Below are positions 43,564 to 51,112 of a DNA stretch of 64,000 bases, one piece after another. This DNA is from Secundilactobacillus silagei JCM 19001 (GTDB lineage: Bacteria; Bacillota; Bacilli; Lactobacillales; Lactobacillaceae). Position numbers and translations under genes: made by a program. Below the pieces are notes generated by a model that saw only the letters and a list, made by a program, of their open reading frames with translations, was not told where the DNA came from and made no database searches. How positions within the stretch are numbered: the first letter of the stretch is position 1; each line of letters begins with the position of its first letter. The stretch is from assembly GCF_002217945.1 (NCBI RefSeq), contig NZ_BCMG01000007.1, positions 88,987 through 152,986 of the forward strand, given 5' to 3'.

Positions 43564-44730
43564 TTAGTAATTTTTGAGTTCTTCGCGGTAAGCCTTTAGC
43601 TGGGCCTTCAACCGGTCCATGTTGCTGCCGTCGAAGGTGTCGGTGATCGCCTTAGCCAGCTCAATAGCAACCACGCTTTCGATCACGATAGAAGCCGGCA
43701 CGATGGCTGTCGTGTCAGAGCGTTCCACGCTGGCCTTTTTAACTTCCTTCGTTTCAACGTCAACGCTTTGCAGTGGTTTGTATAACGTTGGAATCGGCTT
43801 CATCGCCGCCTTAACAATGATTGGCATCCCGTTAGTCATGCCACCTTCAAAACCGCCTAAATGATCCGACTCACGGGTGAAGCCTTCACCTTCATGCCAG
43901 TCGATCTCATCCATTACTTGGCTGCCAAAACTAGTAGCTGCCTTGAAGCCATCACCGATTTCAACACCCTTCATGGCATTGACACCCATCACGGCTGCGG
44001 CAATCTTACCATCTAACTTCGTATCCCAGCTGATGTAACTGCCTAAACCAGCAGGTACGTTGGTGGCGACTACCCGGACAATGCCGCCCAACGTATCGCC
44101 ATCCTTCTTTGTTTGATCGATCAGATCGTGAATGGCTTCAACTTTATCGCCTTGAACCACCCGCAGATCATTTTGGCTGATCAGGTGATTGATCTCACTC
44201 ACATCTAACGGTGCTTGATCATCCGCTGCTACTGAACCGATTTGCTGCACGTAACCCACGATATCGATGCCTAACTGCTGCAGCAACTGTTTTGAAATGG
44301 CACCAATGGCTACCCGCATGGCAGTTTCCCGGGCGCTTGAGCGTTCCAAGACGTTTCGCAGGTCGCGGTGATTGTATTTCATCCCGCCAACCAGATCAGC
44401 ATGACCTGGCCGTGGCCGTTCAACTTTTCGCAGGGAGTTCTCCGCGGTCTCGTCGGCGACTGGGTCCATGATCTTCCCCCAGTGGGCGTGGTCGCGGTTA
44501 TTGACGACTAAGGCAATTGGGGACCCCAGCGTTTTTTTATGACGCACACCACCAACAATGGTGACTTCATCATGTTCGATTTTTTGCCGGCTGCCCCGGC
44601 CGTAGCCGCCTTGCCGGGCTGCTAATTGCGCGTTAATGGCATCAATGTCCAATAGTAACCCAGCTGGTAAACCTTCGATGATCCCGGTGAGTTGCGGTCC
44701 GTGTGATTCGCCTGCAGTTAAGTAATTCAT
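43564..44730 (-). CDS. aroC: Chorismate synthase
   Basis: FMN-dependent anti-elimination of phosphate from EPSP to give chorismate. 388 residues. Signatures: NYLTAGESHGPQLTGIIEGLPAG at the start, GRGSRQKIEHDEVTIVGG, RPRPGHADLVGGMKYNHRDLRNVLERSSARETAMRVA, EIGDGF, and near the end RSDTTAIVPASIVIESVVAIELAKA. AAAGGGGA lies before the ATG. Chorismate is also the source of 4-aminobenzoate for folate, whose operon lies directly upstream. Confidence 0.97.
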   Translation of the reverse strand: MNYLTAGESHGPQLTGIIEGLPAGLLLDIDAINAQLAARQGGYGRGSRQKIEHDEVTIVGGVRHKKTLGSPIALVVNNRDHAHWGKIMDPVADETAENSLRKVERPRPGHADLVGGMKYNHRDLRNVLERSSARETAMRVAIGAISKQLLQQLGIDIVGYVQQIGSVAADDQAPLDVSEINHLISQNDLRVVQGDKVEAIHDLIDQTKKDGDTLGGIVRVVATNVPAGLGSYISWDTKLDGKIAAAVMGVNAMKGVEIGDGFKAATSFGSQVMDEIDWHEGEGFTRESDHLGGFEGGMTNGMPIIVKAAMKPIPTLYKPLQSVDVETKEVKKASVERSDTTAIVPASIVIESVVAIELAKAITDTFDGSNMDRLKAQLKAYREELKNY

Positions 44731-44747
44731 AGTTTTTAATCCCCTTT

Positions 44748-45071
44748 TTAGTGATTCCGATTGATTTTCGTTAAGTAATCTTGGTAGTCTCTGGAGTTCT
44801 TCATGATGGTTGCAAAAATATGGCGCATATAGGCTCTGGTTTCCGGATTCGGATCGTTTCCCGTTACGCGGTCAAGTACCTGATCTTCCCGACCGTGATC
44901 CATAATTGGCAAGTTGGCTGTCTTCTTCGCTTCATTCACCTTCGTCACCGCTTCAAACCGTTGGGCTAAAAGCCTGACGAGCTGATCATCGATATCATTG
45001 ATTTGCTGCCGGGCAGCCGTTAATTCGTTGGGTTGCCACGCGCCTGTTGCATTGTCCTTTGTTTCCATCAT
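44748..45071 (-). CDS. aroQ: Chorismate mutase (AroQ class)
   Basis: Rearranges chorismate to prephenate. 107 residues, all-helical, with the AroQ pattern LTAARQQINDIDDQLVRLLAQRFEAVTKVNEAKKTANLPIMDHGREDQVLDRV (Arg, Asp and Lys of the active site in helix 1 and loop). ATG 45071 has AAGGAG eight bases before it. It is the first full gene after the attenuator terminator, 27 bases downstream. Placing the mutase first means the aromatic branch is most tightly tied to the leader. Confidence 0.93.
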   Translation of the reverse strand: MMETKDNATGAWQPNELTAARQQINDIDDQLVRLLAQRFEAVTKVNEAKKTANLPIMDHGREDQVLDRVTGNDPNPETRAYMRHIFATIMKNSRDYQDYLTKINRNH

Positions 45072-45097
45072 TTTGGTCACTCCTTATTTGTGGTACG

Positions 45098-45126
45098 AAA
45101 AAAGCCAGCTAGACGATCTAGCTGGC
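45098..45126 (-). terminator. Attenuator terminator (segments C and D) in the aro leader
   Basis: Minus strand AAAGCCAGCTAGA-TCG-TCTAGCTGGCTTTTTT: 13 perfect pairs, three-base loop, six T. It lies 27 bases before the chorismate mutase start and after a leader peptide, so it can only be regulatory. Confidence 0.93.
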
Positions 45127-45254
45127 TTTCATTATTCCCTTTACGGAATCAACGTAGTCCAGCTAGAAACTTCACGTCTAGCTGGCACGACAAATTGACG
45201 GCTTGCTTTAGACGCGAACGCGATTTTGGCGTCCGCATTTAAAGTTGCGGACGC
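45098..45254 (-). promoter_or_regulatory. Ribosome-mediated attenuator with a relay of alternative hairpins
   Basis: Minus-strand segments in transcript order: 1 GCGTCCGCA (45254-45246), 2 TGCGGACGC (45237-45229), 3 CGCGTTCGCGTC (45222-45211), A CCAGCTAGA (45185-45177), 4 GACGTGAA (45178-45171), B TCTAGCTGG (45167-45159), C (45126-45114), D (45113-45098). Possible pairings are 1:2 (9 pairs), 2:3 (9 pairs with wobbles), 3:4 (8 pairs), A:B (9), B:C (9) and C:D (13). One set (1:2, 3:4, B:C) hides the terminator; the other (2:3, A:B, C:D) forms it. Segment 1 starts at the last base of the leader peptide stop codon. Confidence 0.8.
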
Positions 45255-45316
45255 TAACTAAAGTAATAACCGTACCAATACGCATTAACTTGAGCTAACT
45301 GTGTCTTCATTGTCAT
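45254..45316 (-). CDS. Aromatic leader peptide of the aro operon
   Basis: 20 codons (MTMKTQLAQVNAYWYGYYFS) with AGAAGGGA upstream; a second ATG two codons on is also well spaced. Ten residues near the C-terminus include four Tyr, one Trp and one Phe, far above chance, and the stop codon touches the first hairpin. It lies about 20 bases after the promoter start region. This is the classic make-up of an attenuation leader peptide: ribosome stalling at scarce aromatic aminoacyl-tRNAs would change leader folding. Short, hence easily missed by annotation. Confidence 0.85.
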   Translation of the reverse strand: MTMKTQLAQVNAYWYGYYFS

Positions 45317-45343
45317 TGATCCCTTCTCATTTAGATTGTTTTC

Positions 45344-45372
45344 ATTAAAACATATTGAGAAATTTTAGTCAA
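45344..45372 (-). promoter_or_regulatory. Promoter of the aro operon
   Basis: Minus strand TTGACT (45372-45367), 17-base spacer, TTTAAT (45349-45344). It lies 47 bases after the folP stop codon, with no hairpin between. Confidence 0.8.
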
Positions 45373-45419
45373 CATTTATTCTTTTCTCACTTTAAAATAA
45401 CCACTGCTACGCGTCTTCT

Positions 45420-46565
45420 TTAGACTAACCAGTAACCCTGATTAATGCGGTCTAACAGCGTTACCATTTGCCGGGTCTCTTTAACATCGTGCACCCGAAT
45501 AATTTTACCGCCCTTTTGCATCATGGCCACTTCACTGACCAACGTCATTGGCAGCCGGTCATCCTTCTTGAGCCCCAGCAGGTTATGCAGGTAGCCCTTC
45601 CGTGAAACGGCCACCATCATTGGCCGGTTAAGATCGTTGAACTGGTTCGTATTGTTCATGATGGCGTAATCCTGATCATCATGCTGCACCTTGGCATTGG
45701 CGTAGCCTAACCCCTGATCAATGGCGATACGGTCACGATCAATACCAGCTGCGGTCAGGGCATTTAAATTGTCCTCGAAGAACTGGTGGGCCTCATCCGT
45801 CATCACCTGAAAATCAAAATCACGCCCGTTTAGCATGGTCAGCAGGCCCACGTCAGATTGCGCCATCAACTTTACCTTGGCCGAATCATCCGTGAAACTG
45901 TTGATATCGTTAATAATAGCCACGCCAGCGTCAATCGCCGCCGACATCACCGGTACTTTATAGGTATCGATGGCTAGTACGGCCTCTGGGAAACGGCTCT
46001 TAATGGCCTTGATATAAGGAACCGTCCGTTCTAGTTCAACTTTGGGTGTCACTTCAGTATAGCCCGGCCGAGTAGTTTGACCGTTAACTTCGATCACGTC
46101 AGCCCCGGCTTCTAGCATCTGTGATACATGCGCTAAAACGGTGTCCATAGTCGTATACCGGCCGCCATCATAAAATGAATCCGGGGTGATGTTCATAATA
46201 CCGTAAATCATTGAGGTATCACGGAGTTTAAACCGTTTGCCAGTTACTTGCCAGTCTAAGGCATGAGCCACCAAAACTGATTTTAATGACTGTTCAACTG
46301 CAGCTTCAGCTGAAAACCAGGCTGACCAGTGCTGAACTAAGAGTCGCAGGGCTGGCAGCGTCAGTAGTCCCCAAACCGTGTCACCATCAACGCTGACAAC
46401 GGCATCCAATTGACGGAGCCGTTTTTGCAGTTGGGACGTTTCCGAAGTGGCGACTGCCGTGAATTGCAGGGCAACCAATCGCTGCTGTTGCGCTAGCTGA
46501 TATAACGCCTGACTTTGAAAATCAGTGGCGTGTTGAAACTGGTTGGTCATCTCTTGAACTTGCAT
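45420..46565 (-). CDS. folP: Dihydropteroate synthase
   Basis: Condenses 6-hydroxymethyl-dihydropterin diphosphate with 4-aminobenzoate. 381 residues, longer than the usual 270-290 because of a roughly 115-residue N-terminal extension without a motif I recognise. The DHPS core starts at IYGIMNITPDSFYDGGRY (about 124-141), followed by EAGADVIEVNGQTTRPGYTEV (signature 2, with the Asn-Gly in place of the usual Asp-Gly), AIDTYKVPVMSAAIDAGVAIINDINSF, DQGLGYANA, VSRKGYL, and RVHDVKE at the end. Ribosome binding site GAGAGGGG. It is the last gene of the fol operon. Confidence 0.93.
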   Translation of the reverse strand: MQVQEMTNQFQHATDFQSQALYQLAQQQRLVALQFTAVATSETSQLQKRLRQLDAVVSVDGDTVWGLLTLPALRLLVQHWSAWFSAEAAVEQSLKSVLVAHALDWQVTGKRFKLRDTSMIYGIMNITPDSFYDGGRYTTMDTVLAHVSQMLEAGADVIEVNGQTTRPGYTEVTPKVELERTVPYIKAIKSRFPEAVLAIDTYKVPVMSAAIDAGVAIINDINSFTDDSAKVKLMAQSDVGLLTMLNGRDFDFQVMTDEAHQFFEDNLNALTAAGIDRDRIAIDQGLGYANAKVQHDDQDYAIMNNTNQFNDLNRPMMVAVSRKGYLHNLLGLKKDDRLPMTLVSEVAMMQKGGKIIRVHDVKETRQMVTLLDRINQGYWLV

Positions 46566-46567
46566 CT

Positions 46568-47152
46568 TTAAACCCCTCTCAATTCTGCTGCTAACTGCTT
46601 AGCCGCCAGCCCCCGATGGGTCAGTGGCAGCCGTTGTGCGTCAGATAATTGCGCTAATGTTTGTTGTTGGTGAGGCAGGATAAACAGTTTATCAAATCCC
46701 GTGGAATAAGTCCCCTGAGTCTGTTTCGCTAAGGTACCGCTCACGCGACCGCTGACCGTCACCGGCGACTGGCCTGGTGCAATGGCCACCAGCGTACTAA
46801 TCATGGTTGCCCGGCGATCTAAGCGACCCTGCATGGCGTTTAAAATAGTTTGGTTATCGCTGTGGGCAACGTCTTGGTGCAGTTCACGTTTGGTCGTTAC
46901 ACCAAGGTGTTTGCCAAGTACGGGAATTTCAATCCCGCTATCGTCAGCAATTACACCCTTAGTCGTTAGACCCGCTACGAATTGGGCTTTCCGTAATGCA
47001 TTAGCGGCGTAGCTGACCGTTTGTTCCGTTGGAAACGTGACTTTGGGCAATTCAACCGTATAGGAAACCGCCTGAATGCCGTAGAAGGCCAAACATTTGA
47101 TCAAATCTTGCGTTTTATACTGATTATTTGATGCAATTAACCATTTTGTCAT
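46568..47152 (-). CDS. rdgB: Non-canonical purine NTP pyrophosphatase family protein (RdgB/HAM1), in the folate operon
   Basis: 194 residues of the HAM1 fold: WLIASNNQYKTQDLIKCL at the start, ELPKVTFPTEQTVSYAANALRKAQ, GVIADDSGIEIPVLG (catalytic Asp pair, about 67-81), GTYSTGFDKLFILPHQQQTLAQLS, LTHRGLAAKQLA. RdgB removes ITP/XTP from the nucleotide pool. Inside a folate operon, between folC and folP, it may instead or also perform the dihydroneopterin triphosphate pyrophosphohydrolase step, for which no other gene is seen here. It overlaps folC by four bases. Confidence 0.9.
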   Translation of the reverse strand: MTKWLIASNNQYKTQDLIKCLAFYGIQAVSYTVELPKVTFPTEQTVSYAANALRKAQFVAGLTTKGVIADDSGIEIPVLGKHLGVTTKRELHQDVAHSDNQTILNAMQGRLDRRATMISTLVAIAPGQSPVTVSGRVSGTLAKQTQGTYSTGFDKLFILPHQQQTLAQLSDAQRLPLTHRGLAAKQLAAELRGV

Positions 47153-48471
47153 ATTCCACCACCCATCGCTGCCAGTTCGCGGGCCACGTAAAATGACCCG
47201 CCGACCACGATCATGCCGTTTTCAGGCAATGTCTGGCGCGCCATCTGCATGGCTTGCGACATATTCGCCATGGGCTGGACGTTAGTCGTTGGTGAAAGTG
47301 CCTGGATCTGACTGGCTAACTGCGTCGCAGATAATGCCCGTTGTGGATTATCCGGGGTCACTGTCAGCACGCGTTCAGCCAATGGTAATAATAATTGCAG
47401 CATTGGCGTTACTGCTTTATCAGCCAAAAAGCCAACGATCCACGTCACTGAAGACTGTTTAATCAATGGCTTCAAACTGTTCGTCAACGCTGTCATCCCA
47501 TCCGGATTATGCGCAACGTCCACCACGATCAGCGGGTGCTGCGAGAGCACGGTCAGCCGTCCTGGCAGCTGAATCCGCTGCAGACCAGTTTTAACGGCTT
47601 GATCAGCTAATGTCACCAGTTGTTTTCTTAACATGGCCACCGCCGTTAAAACTAACGTGACGTTTTCGCTTTGAAAATCTCCCGCGACGTTTAGGGTCAG
47701 TGCTGGCCAGTCAAACAGCTCACTGTGAAGCTGAACCGTCATGCCAGTGAAACTGCGCTTTAAGATCGTCACTTTCGTTTTTGGTGCCACTAAAGTAACG
47801 TCCTGTTTTTGGGCCTCTTTTTGCAGCACGTTCAAAGCTTCAGGCGCTTGATCAGCCAGCGTCACCACCGTCGTTCCCGGCTTAATAATTTTCGATTTTT
47901 GCGTCGCAATTTTAGTTAGCGTATCGCCTAAAATCTGCATATGATCCATCGCAATACGCGTAAAGACGGTCAACTGCGGCGCGCTAATGGCGTTAGTTGC
48001 ATCCGTTAGACCGCCCAACCCGGCTTCTAAGATCACGTAGTCCGCCCGTTGATTGCGATACCAGATCAGACTGATCAAAAACTGCCACTCAAAAATTGAC
48101 ACGTCAGTCGTTTTCAGTCCCAAACGCTTAATCACCGGTTTGATTTCGTTATAGCTATCAATAAAGGCCGCTTCCGTGATCCACTGATGATTAAACTGAA
48201 TCTGCTCACGGTCATTTAAAATGGCGGGGCTGTTAAACCGGCCAACCTGGTAGCCCTGAGCCTCTAAAATCGCACTTAACATGGCGCCAGTTGAGCCCTT
48301 GCCGTTGGTGCCGGCGATGTGGATCACGTGATAATGCTGATCCGGATGGTCCAGTGCTGCCACAATTTTGCGCAGTAAGGGGACCCGGTTGTTATCGCCC
48401 ACTAACCGCGCTTGATTAAACTGGGCAACCAGTCGTTGATACATTTCGTGTACAGTTTGTTGATTCATCAT
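47149..48471 (-). CDS. folC: Folylpolyglutamate synthase/dihydrofolate synthase
   Basis: Adds glutamate to dihydropteroate and/or folates, Mur ligase fold. 440 residues. P-loop IHIAGTNGKGSTGAMLSAIL (about 53-72), SPAILNDREQI, FEWQFLISLIWYRNQRADYVILEAGLGGLTDATNAI, FTRIAMDHMQILGDTLTKIATQKSKIIKPG, and VVDVAHNPDGMTAL. Two adjacent ATG codons (48471, 48468) follow GGGTGATC; I chose the first. A GTG at 48477 would overlap folE further. Translation is coupled to both neighbours by overlaps or near-overlaps. Confidence 0.94.
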   Translation of the reverse strand: MMNQQTVHEMYQRLVAQFNQARLVGDNNRVPLLRKIVAALDHPDQHYHVIHIAGTNGKGSTGAMLSAILEAQGYQVGRFNSPAILNDREQIQFNHQWITEAAFIDSYNEIKPVIKRLGLKTTDVSIFEWQFLISLIWYRNQRADYVILEAGLGGLTDATNAISAPQLTVFTRIAMDHMQILGDTLTKIATQKSKIIKPGTTVVTLADQAPEALNVLQKEAQKQDVTLVAPKTKVTILKRSFTGMTVQLHSELFDWPALTLNVAGDFQSENVTLVLTAVAMLRKQLVTLADQAVKTGLQRIQLPGRLTVLSQHPLIVVDVAHNPDGMTALTNSLKPLIKQSSVTWIVGFLADKAVTPMLQLLLPLAERVLTVTPDNPQRALSATQLASQIQALSPTTNVQPMANMSQAMQMARQTLPENGMIVVGGSFYVARELAAMGGGI

Positions 48472-48473
48472 GA

Positions 48474-49043
48474 TCACCCGTTAATTCGCTGTAAAAATTC
48501 CTGTTTGAGGTCGTGATCAGACTTAAACACCCCAGTGTAATAACTGGTTTCAGTCTGACTGCCCGTTTTTTCAACCCCGCGCATTTCCATGCACATATGA
48601 CGGGCTGAAACGGAAACTGCGATGCCCTTTGGATCTAAAATACGGGTCAGTTCCTTAGCAATATTTACGGTCATCCGTTCCTGAACGTTAGGCCGTTTAG
48701 CGCAGTAGTTGATCAGCCGGGGAATCTTACTGAGCCCCATGACCCGCTGATGGTTGGGAATGTAAGCCACATCCACCGTCCCGAAAAACGGCAGTAAGTG
48801 GTGTTCGCACATGGAGTAAAACGAAATATCCTTGATCAGCACCATTTCAGTGGTCTCGTCCACCGGAAAGAGTTTGTAATTATCAAACGCTGGGGCGTTC
48901 ACTGAAGAAAATACTTCGTTATACATCCGGGCGACTCGTGCCGGGGTTTCAACTAAACCTTCACGATTAGGATCTTCACCAACCGCCTCTAAAATCATTT
49001 TAACTGCCTGTTCAATTTTTTTCTGATTTGCGTCATCTATCAT
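48474..49043 (-). CDS. folE: GTP cyclohydrolase I
   Basis: First step of folate synthesis: GTP to 7,8-dihydroneopterin triphosphate plus formate. 189 residues from ATG 49043 (AGAAGGAG ten bases upstream; overlaps the folK stop by four bases). Signatures: GEDPNREGLVETPARVARMYNEVFSS, FYSMCEHHLLPFFGTVDVAYIPN with the zinc Cys/His, GLSKIPRLINYCAKRPNVQERMT, and SARHMCMEMRGVEK with the second zinc Cys. Confidence 0.97.
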   Translation of the reverse strand: MIDDANQKKIEQAVKMILEAVGEDPNREGLVETPARVARMYNEVFSSVNAPAFDNYKLFPVDETTEMVLIKDISFYSMCEHHLLPFFGTVDVAYIPNHQRVMGLSKIPRLINYCAKRPNVQERMTVNIAKELTRILDPKGIAVSVSARHMCMEMRGVEKTGSQTETSYYTGVFKSDHDLKQEFLQRING

Positions 49044-49537
49044 ACTATAGTGACTCCTTCTACTTTTTTGATCCAACTTGTATCTGCCTTTTCTGCCAAG
49101 GCAGCGTCTACTTGTGGTTTAACCTGCGGATCGTCACCGGCAATTTCCTGCACGGGTAACAATACAAAATTCCGCTCGTGGGCGTGTGGGTGCGGCACGG
49201 TCAGCGTTGCCGTGTTGATCTGCCGATTTCCCCAATACACGATATCTAAATCAATGGTCCGCGGCCCCCAATGCTGCAACCGCCGTCTGTGGCCGGCCTG
49301 TTCAATATCGTGGAGCACGTCTAATAAACGCTGTGGTGTTAGTGTGGTCGTGATCGAAACGGCAATGTTATAGAAATTAGCCTGGTCTAAATTGCCCCAC
49401 GGCTGCGTTTCGTACACCGAAGAAACGGCTTGGATTTTAACGCTGGTATTTTCCTGAAGCAGCTTAACTGCCTGCGTCAGGTTAACGATCCGGTCACCAA
49501 TATTAGACCCGATACTTAAATAAACTTGTTCACTCAT
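49040..49537 (-). CDS. folK: 2-amino-4-hydroxy-6-hydroxymethyldihydropteridine diphosphokinase (HPPK)
   Basis: Transfers diphosphate from ATP to 6-hydroxymethyl-dihydropterin. 165 residues from ATG 49537; it overlaps folB by eight bases and a longer frame runs back into folB. Signatures: VYLSIGSNIGDRIVNLTQAV at the start, VSSVYETQPWGNLDQANFYN, and HWGPRTIDLDIVYWGNRQINTATLTVPHPHAHERNFVLLPVQEI, the complete HPPK motif with its catalytic Asp pair. Confidence 0.96.
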   Translation of the reverse strand: MSEQVYLSIGSNIGDRIVNLTQAVKLLQENTSVKIQAVSSVYETQPWGNLDQANFYNIAVSITTTLTPQRLLDVLHDIEQAGHRRRLQHWGPRTIDLDIVYWGNRQINTATLTVPHPHAHERNFVLLPVQEIAGDDPQVKPQVDAALAEKADTSWIKKVEGVTIV

Positions 49538-49895
49538 GGTTCTCACCCGAAACTTCAATTTCCACGTTATCAAAGATTCCCGGCATTGGTACACTATACT
49601 TACGGATTTTTAGCGTGATTTTGGTAGCCATGGGAAACGTTTTTAAGAGTTTTTTTAGCACTTCATTTGCCAGTGATTCAATTAATTTATAGGAATGGGT
49701 ATGCACGAACTGATCGATAGTTGCGTTCACATCCGCATAACTGATGGTTTCGTCCAAATCATCGTGTTGCACCCGTTCTTCAATTGGATAGTGCAGTGCA
49801 ACATCAATGGCCAATTGCTGACCATTTTTACGTTCTTCAGGAAAAACACCATTAAAGGTATGAAACTTGAGATTATTAATACGAATAACGCCCAT
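49530..49895 (-). CDS. folB: Dihydroneopterin aldolase
   Basis: Converts dihydroneopterin to 6-hydroxymethyl-dihydropterin and glycolaldehyde. 121 residues. Motifs: FHTFNGVFPEERKNGQQLAIDVALH (about 11-35), DLDETISYADVNATIDQFVHTHSYKLIESLANEV (with the catalytic Tyr and Glu), and VPMPGIFDNVEIEVSGE with the active-site lysine region replaced by the short KIRKYSVPMPG. GAGGAGG precedes the start. First gene of folB-folK-folE-folC-rdgB-folP; the operon promoter is not clear to me (TAAAAT about 40 bases upstream of the start). Confidence 0.95.
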   Translation of the reverse strand: MGVIRINNLKFHTFNGVFPEERKNGQQLAIDVALHYPIEERVQHDDLDETISYADVNATIDQFVHTHSYKLIESLANEVLKKLLKTFPMATKITLKIRKYSVPMPGIFDNVEIEVSGENHE

Positions 49896-50021
49896 GGTAG
49901 CTTTCCTCCTCTAAGATGGAAATAAATTGTTTCTATTTTACCATCATCTCTAGGTTTAGACATCTATAATCCGGGATTTTTGTTACACTAGAACTAACGT
50001 CTGTTTGAAAGGATGATGAAG

Positions 50022-50525
50022 TTGAACAACCGAAACTTTAAGTATCCAGATACGGCCGCTTACGACTGTATTATGGCCTATTTCAAAACCAAAGATATTA
50101 AGATTGATGATATTGCCTCCATTACCTACAAAATGCAGCTGCAGTTCATTCCTGAACTCACGGAAGAAGAAGCCACGTCAGCGGTGATTGACGTGCTGCA
50201 TAAGCGCGAAGTCATGAATAACGCGATGGTGGGCATTGCGCTGGATCAGGCAGCTAGTAAGAAGGCCCTGCCCGAACCGCTGCAAAGTATTGTCGAAAAC
50301 GACGCTGGTGTTTTTGGCGTTGATGAATTATTAGCTGAAGGGGGCATCTCCGGGATCTACGGTAAGATCGCCACCACTAATTTTGGCTATTTAGATCGTG
50401 TCAAACACGGCATTTTAAAACGGTTAGACACAGTCCAAGGCGAAGGCGTCAACACCTTTTTAGATGATATTATCGCAGCCATTGCAGCAGCTGCTGGTGC
50501 TAAACTAGCCCATAAGTACGCTTGA
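50022..50525 (+). CDS. pgpA: Phosphatidylglycerophosphatase A
   Basis: Dephosphorylates phosphatidylglycerol phosphate, needed for membrane phosphatidylglycerol and hence lipoteichoic acid. About 167 residues, YutG-like. Features: helix-rich N-terminal half, ITYKMQLQFIPELTEEEATSAVIDVLHKREVMNNAMVGIALDQ, and the family stretch GVFGVDELLAEGGISGIYGKIATTNFGYLDRVKHGIL. AAAGG is nine bases before TTG 50022, which I take as start; two ATG codons at 50013 and 50016 lie too close to that element. No transmembrane segment except the C-terminal Ala-rich helix. Confidence 0.86.
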   Translation: MNNRNFKYPDTAAYDCIMAYFKTKDIKIDDIASITYKMQLQFIPELTEEEATSAVIDVLHKREVMNNAMVGIALDQAASKKALPEPLQSIVENDAGVFGVDELLAEGGISGIYGKIATTNFGYLDRVKHGILKRLDTVQGEGVNTFLDDIIAAIAAAAGAKLAHKYA

Positions 50526-50553
50526 TTCTGAATAAAATTAACAGTGCTAACCA

Positions 50554-50606
50554 AAACCAGGCAGCTAACTATCACTTTATAATGATAGTTGGCTGCCTAG
50601 TTTTGT
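50554..50606 (+). terminator. Bidirectional terminator between pgpA and the Rrf2 gene
   Basis: AAAACCAGGCAGC…GCTGCCT-GTTTTG with inner AACTATCA/TGATAGTT, a long stem and an eight-base loop. Confidence 0.87.
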
Positions 50607-50616
50607 AACTTAATCT

Positions 50617-51054
50617 TTATTCCGTAACCTTACGCTGTTCACGCACCAGAATATCGTCAATGAGTTCTTGCAGACTCACCTTTTGCATGGCAACTTCCGT
50701 CTCGCTTTGAATCCCCTCATACACTTTATCCAAAGTTTCCTGAATGTTGCCACCCACAATACATTTGGGGTTTGTCTTTTCATCAACGTGCAACAGCTGC
50801 TGATTATCTTCAACCGCATGATAAATATCCAGTAAACTGATTTCGGCTGCAGGTCGAGCCAACGCCGGCGCAATGGTCCCGGGTTGACTGTTTAATAAGC
50901 CGGCTTTAACCAGTTTCGACATTAACCGGCGAATCAGGCTCGGATTCGATTCGATACTGTCAGCGATGGCCTGGCTAGATAAATCACCATCATGGTAAAT
51001 GTTGACATAAGCCAAAATGTGTACGCCATCGCTCAATTTGTGTGAAAACTTCAT
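50617..51054 (-). CDS. Rrf2-family transcriptional regulator
   Basis: 145 residues. N-terminal winged helix (MKFSHKLSDGVHILAYVNIYHDGDLSSQAIADSIESNPSLIRRLMSKLVKAGLLNSQPG). The C-terminal part keeps only one Cys (NPKCIVGGNIQ), so an iron-sulfur cluster with three Cys as in IscR or NsrR is not possible; this fits the YwnA/CymR-like Rrf2 subgroup. It lies 58 bases downstream of an SDR/NmrA-type reductase gene in the same direction, so the two may form an operon. Confidence 0.92.
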   Translation of the reverse strand: MKFSHKLSDGVHILAYVNIYHDGDLSSQAIADSIESNPSLIRRLMSKLVKAGLLNSQPGTIAPALARPAAEISLLDIYHAVEDNQQLLHVDEKTNPKCIVGGNIQETLDKVYEGIQSETEVAMQKVSLQELIDDILVREQRKVTE

Positions 51055-51112
51055 ATAAATCCCTCAACTTTCAGTTCACTTATCATACGCTAGTTGAGGT
51101 GATATCCCAAAT

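Noticed and set aside
45072..45343. T-box or TRAP-controlled leader for the aro operon
   Set aside because: No T-box sequence (AGGGTGGNACCGCG) and no run of GAG/TAG triplets; a leader peptide with aromatic codons fits better.
45420..45770. Sulfonamide resistance sul-type DHPS as source of the long folP
   Set aside because: The core follows the chromosomal lactobacillar pattern inside a complete fol operon; no mobile element nearby.
49896..50012. Tetrahydrofolate riboswitch before the fol operon
   Set aside because: The gap between folB and pgpA is too short and shows none of the conserved pairing.
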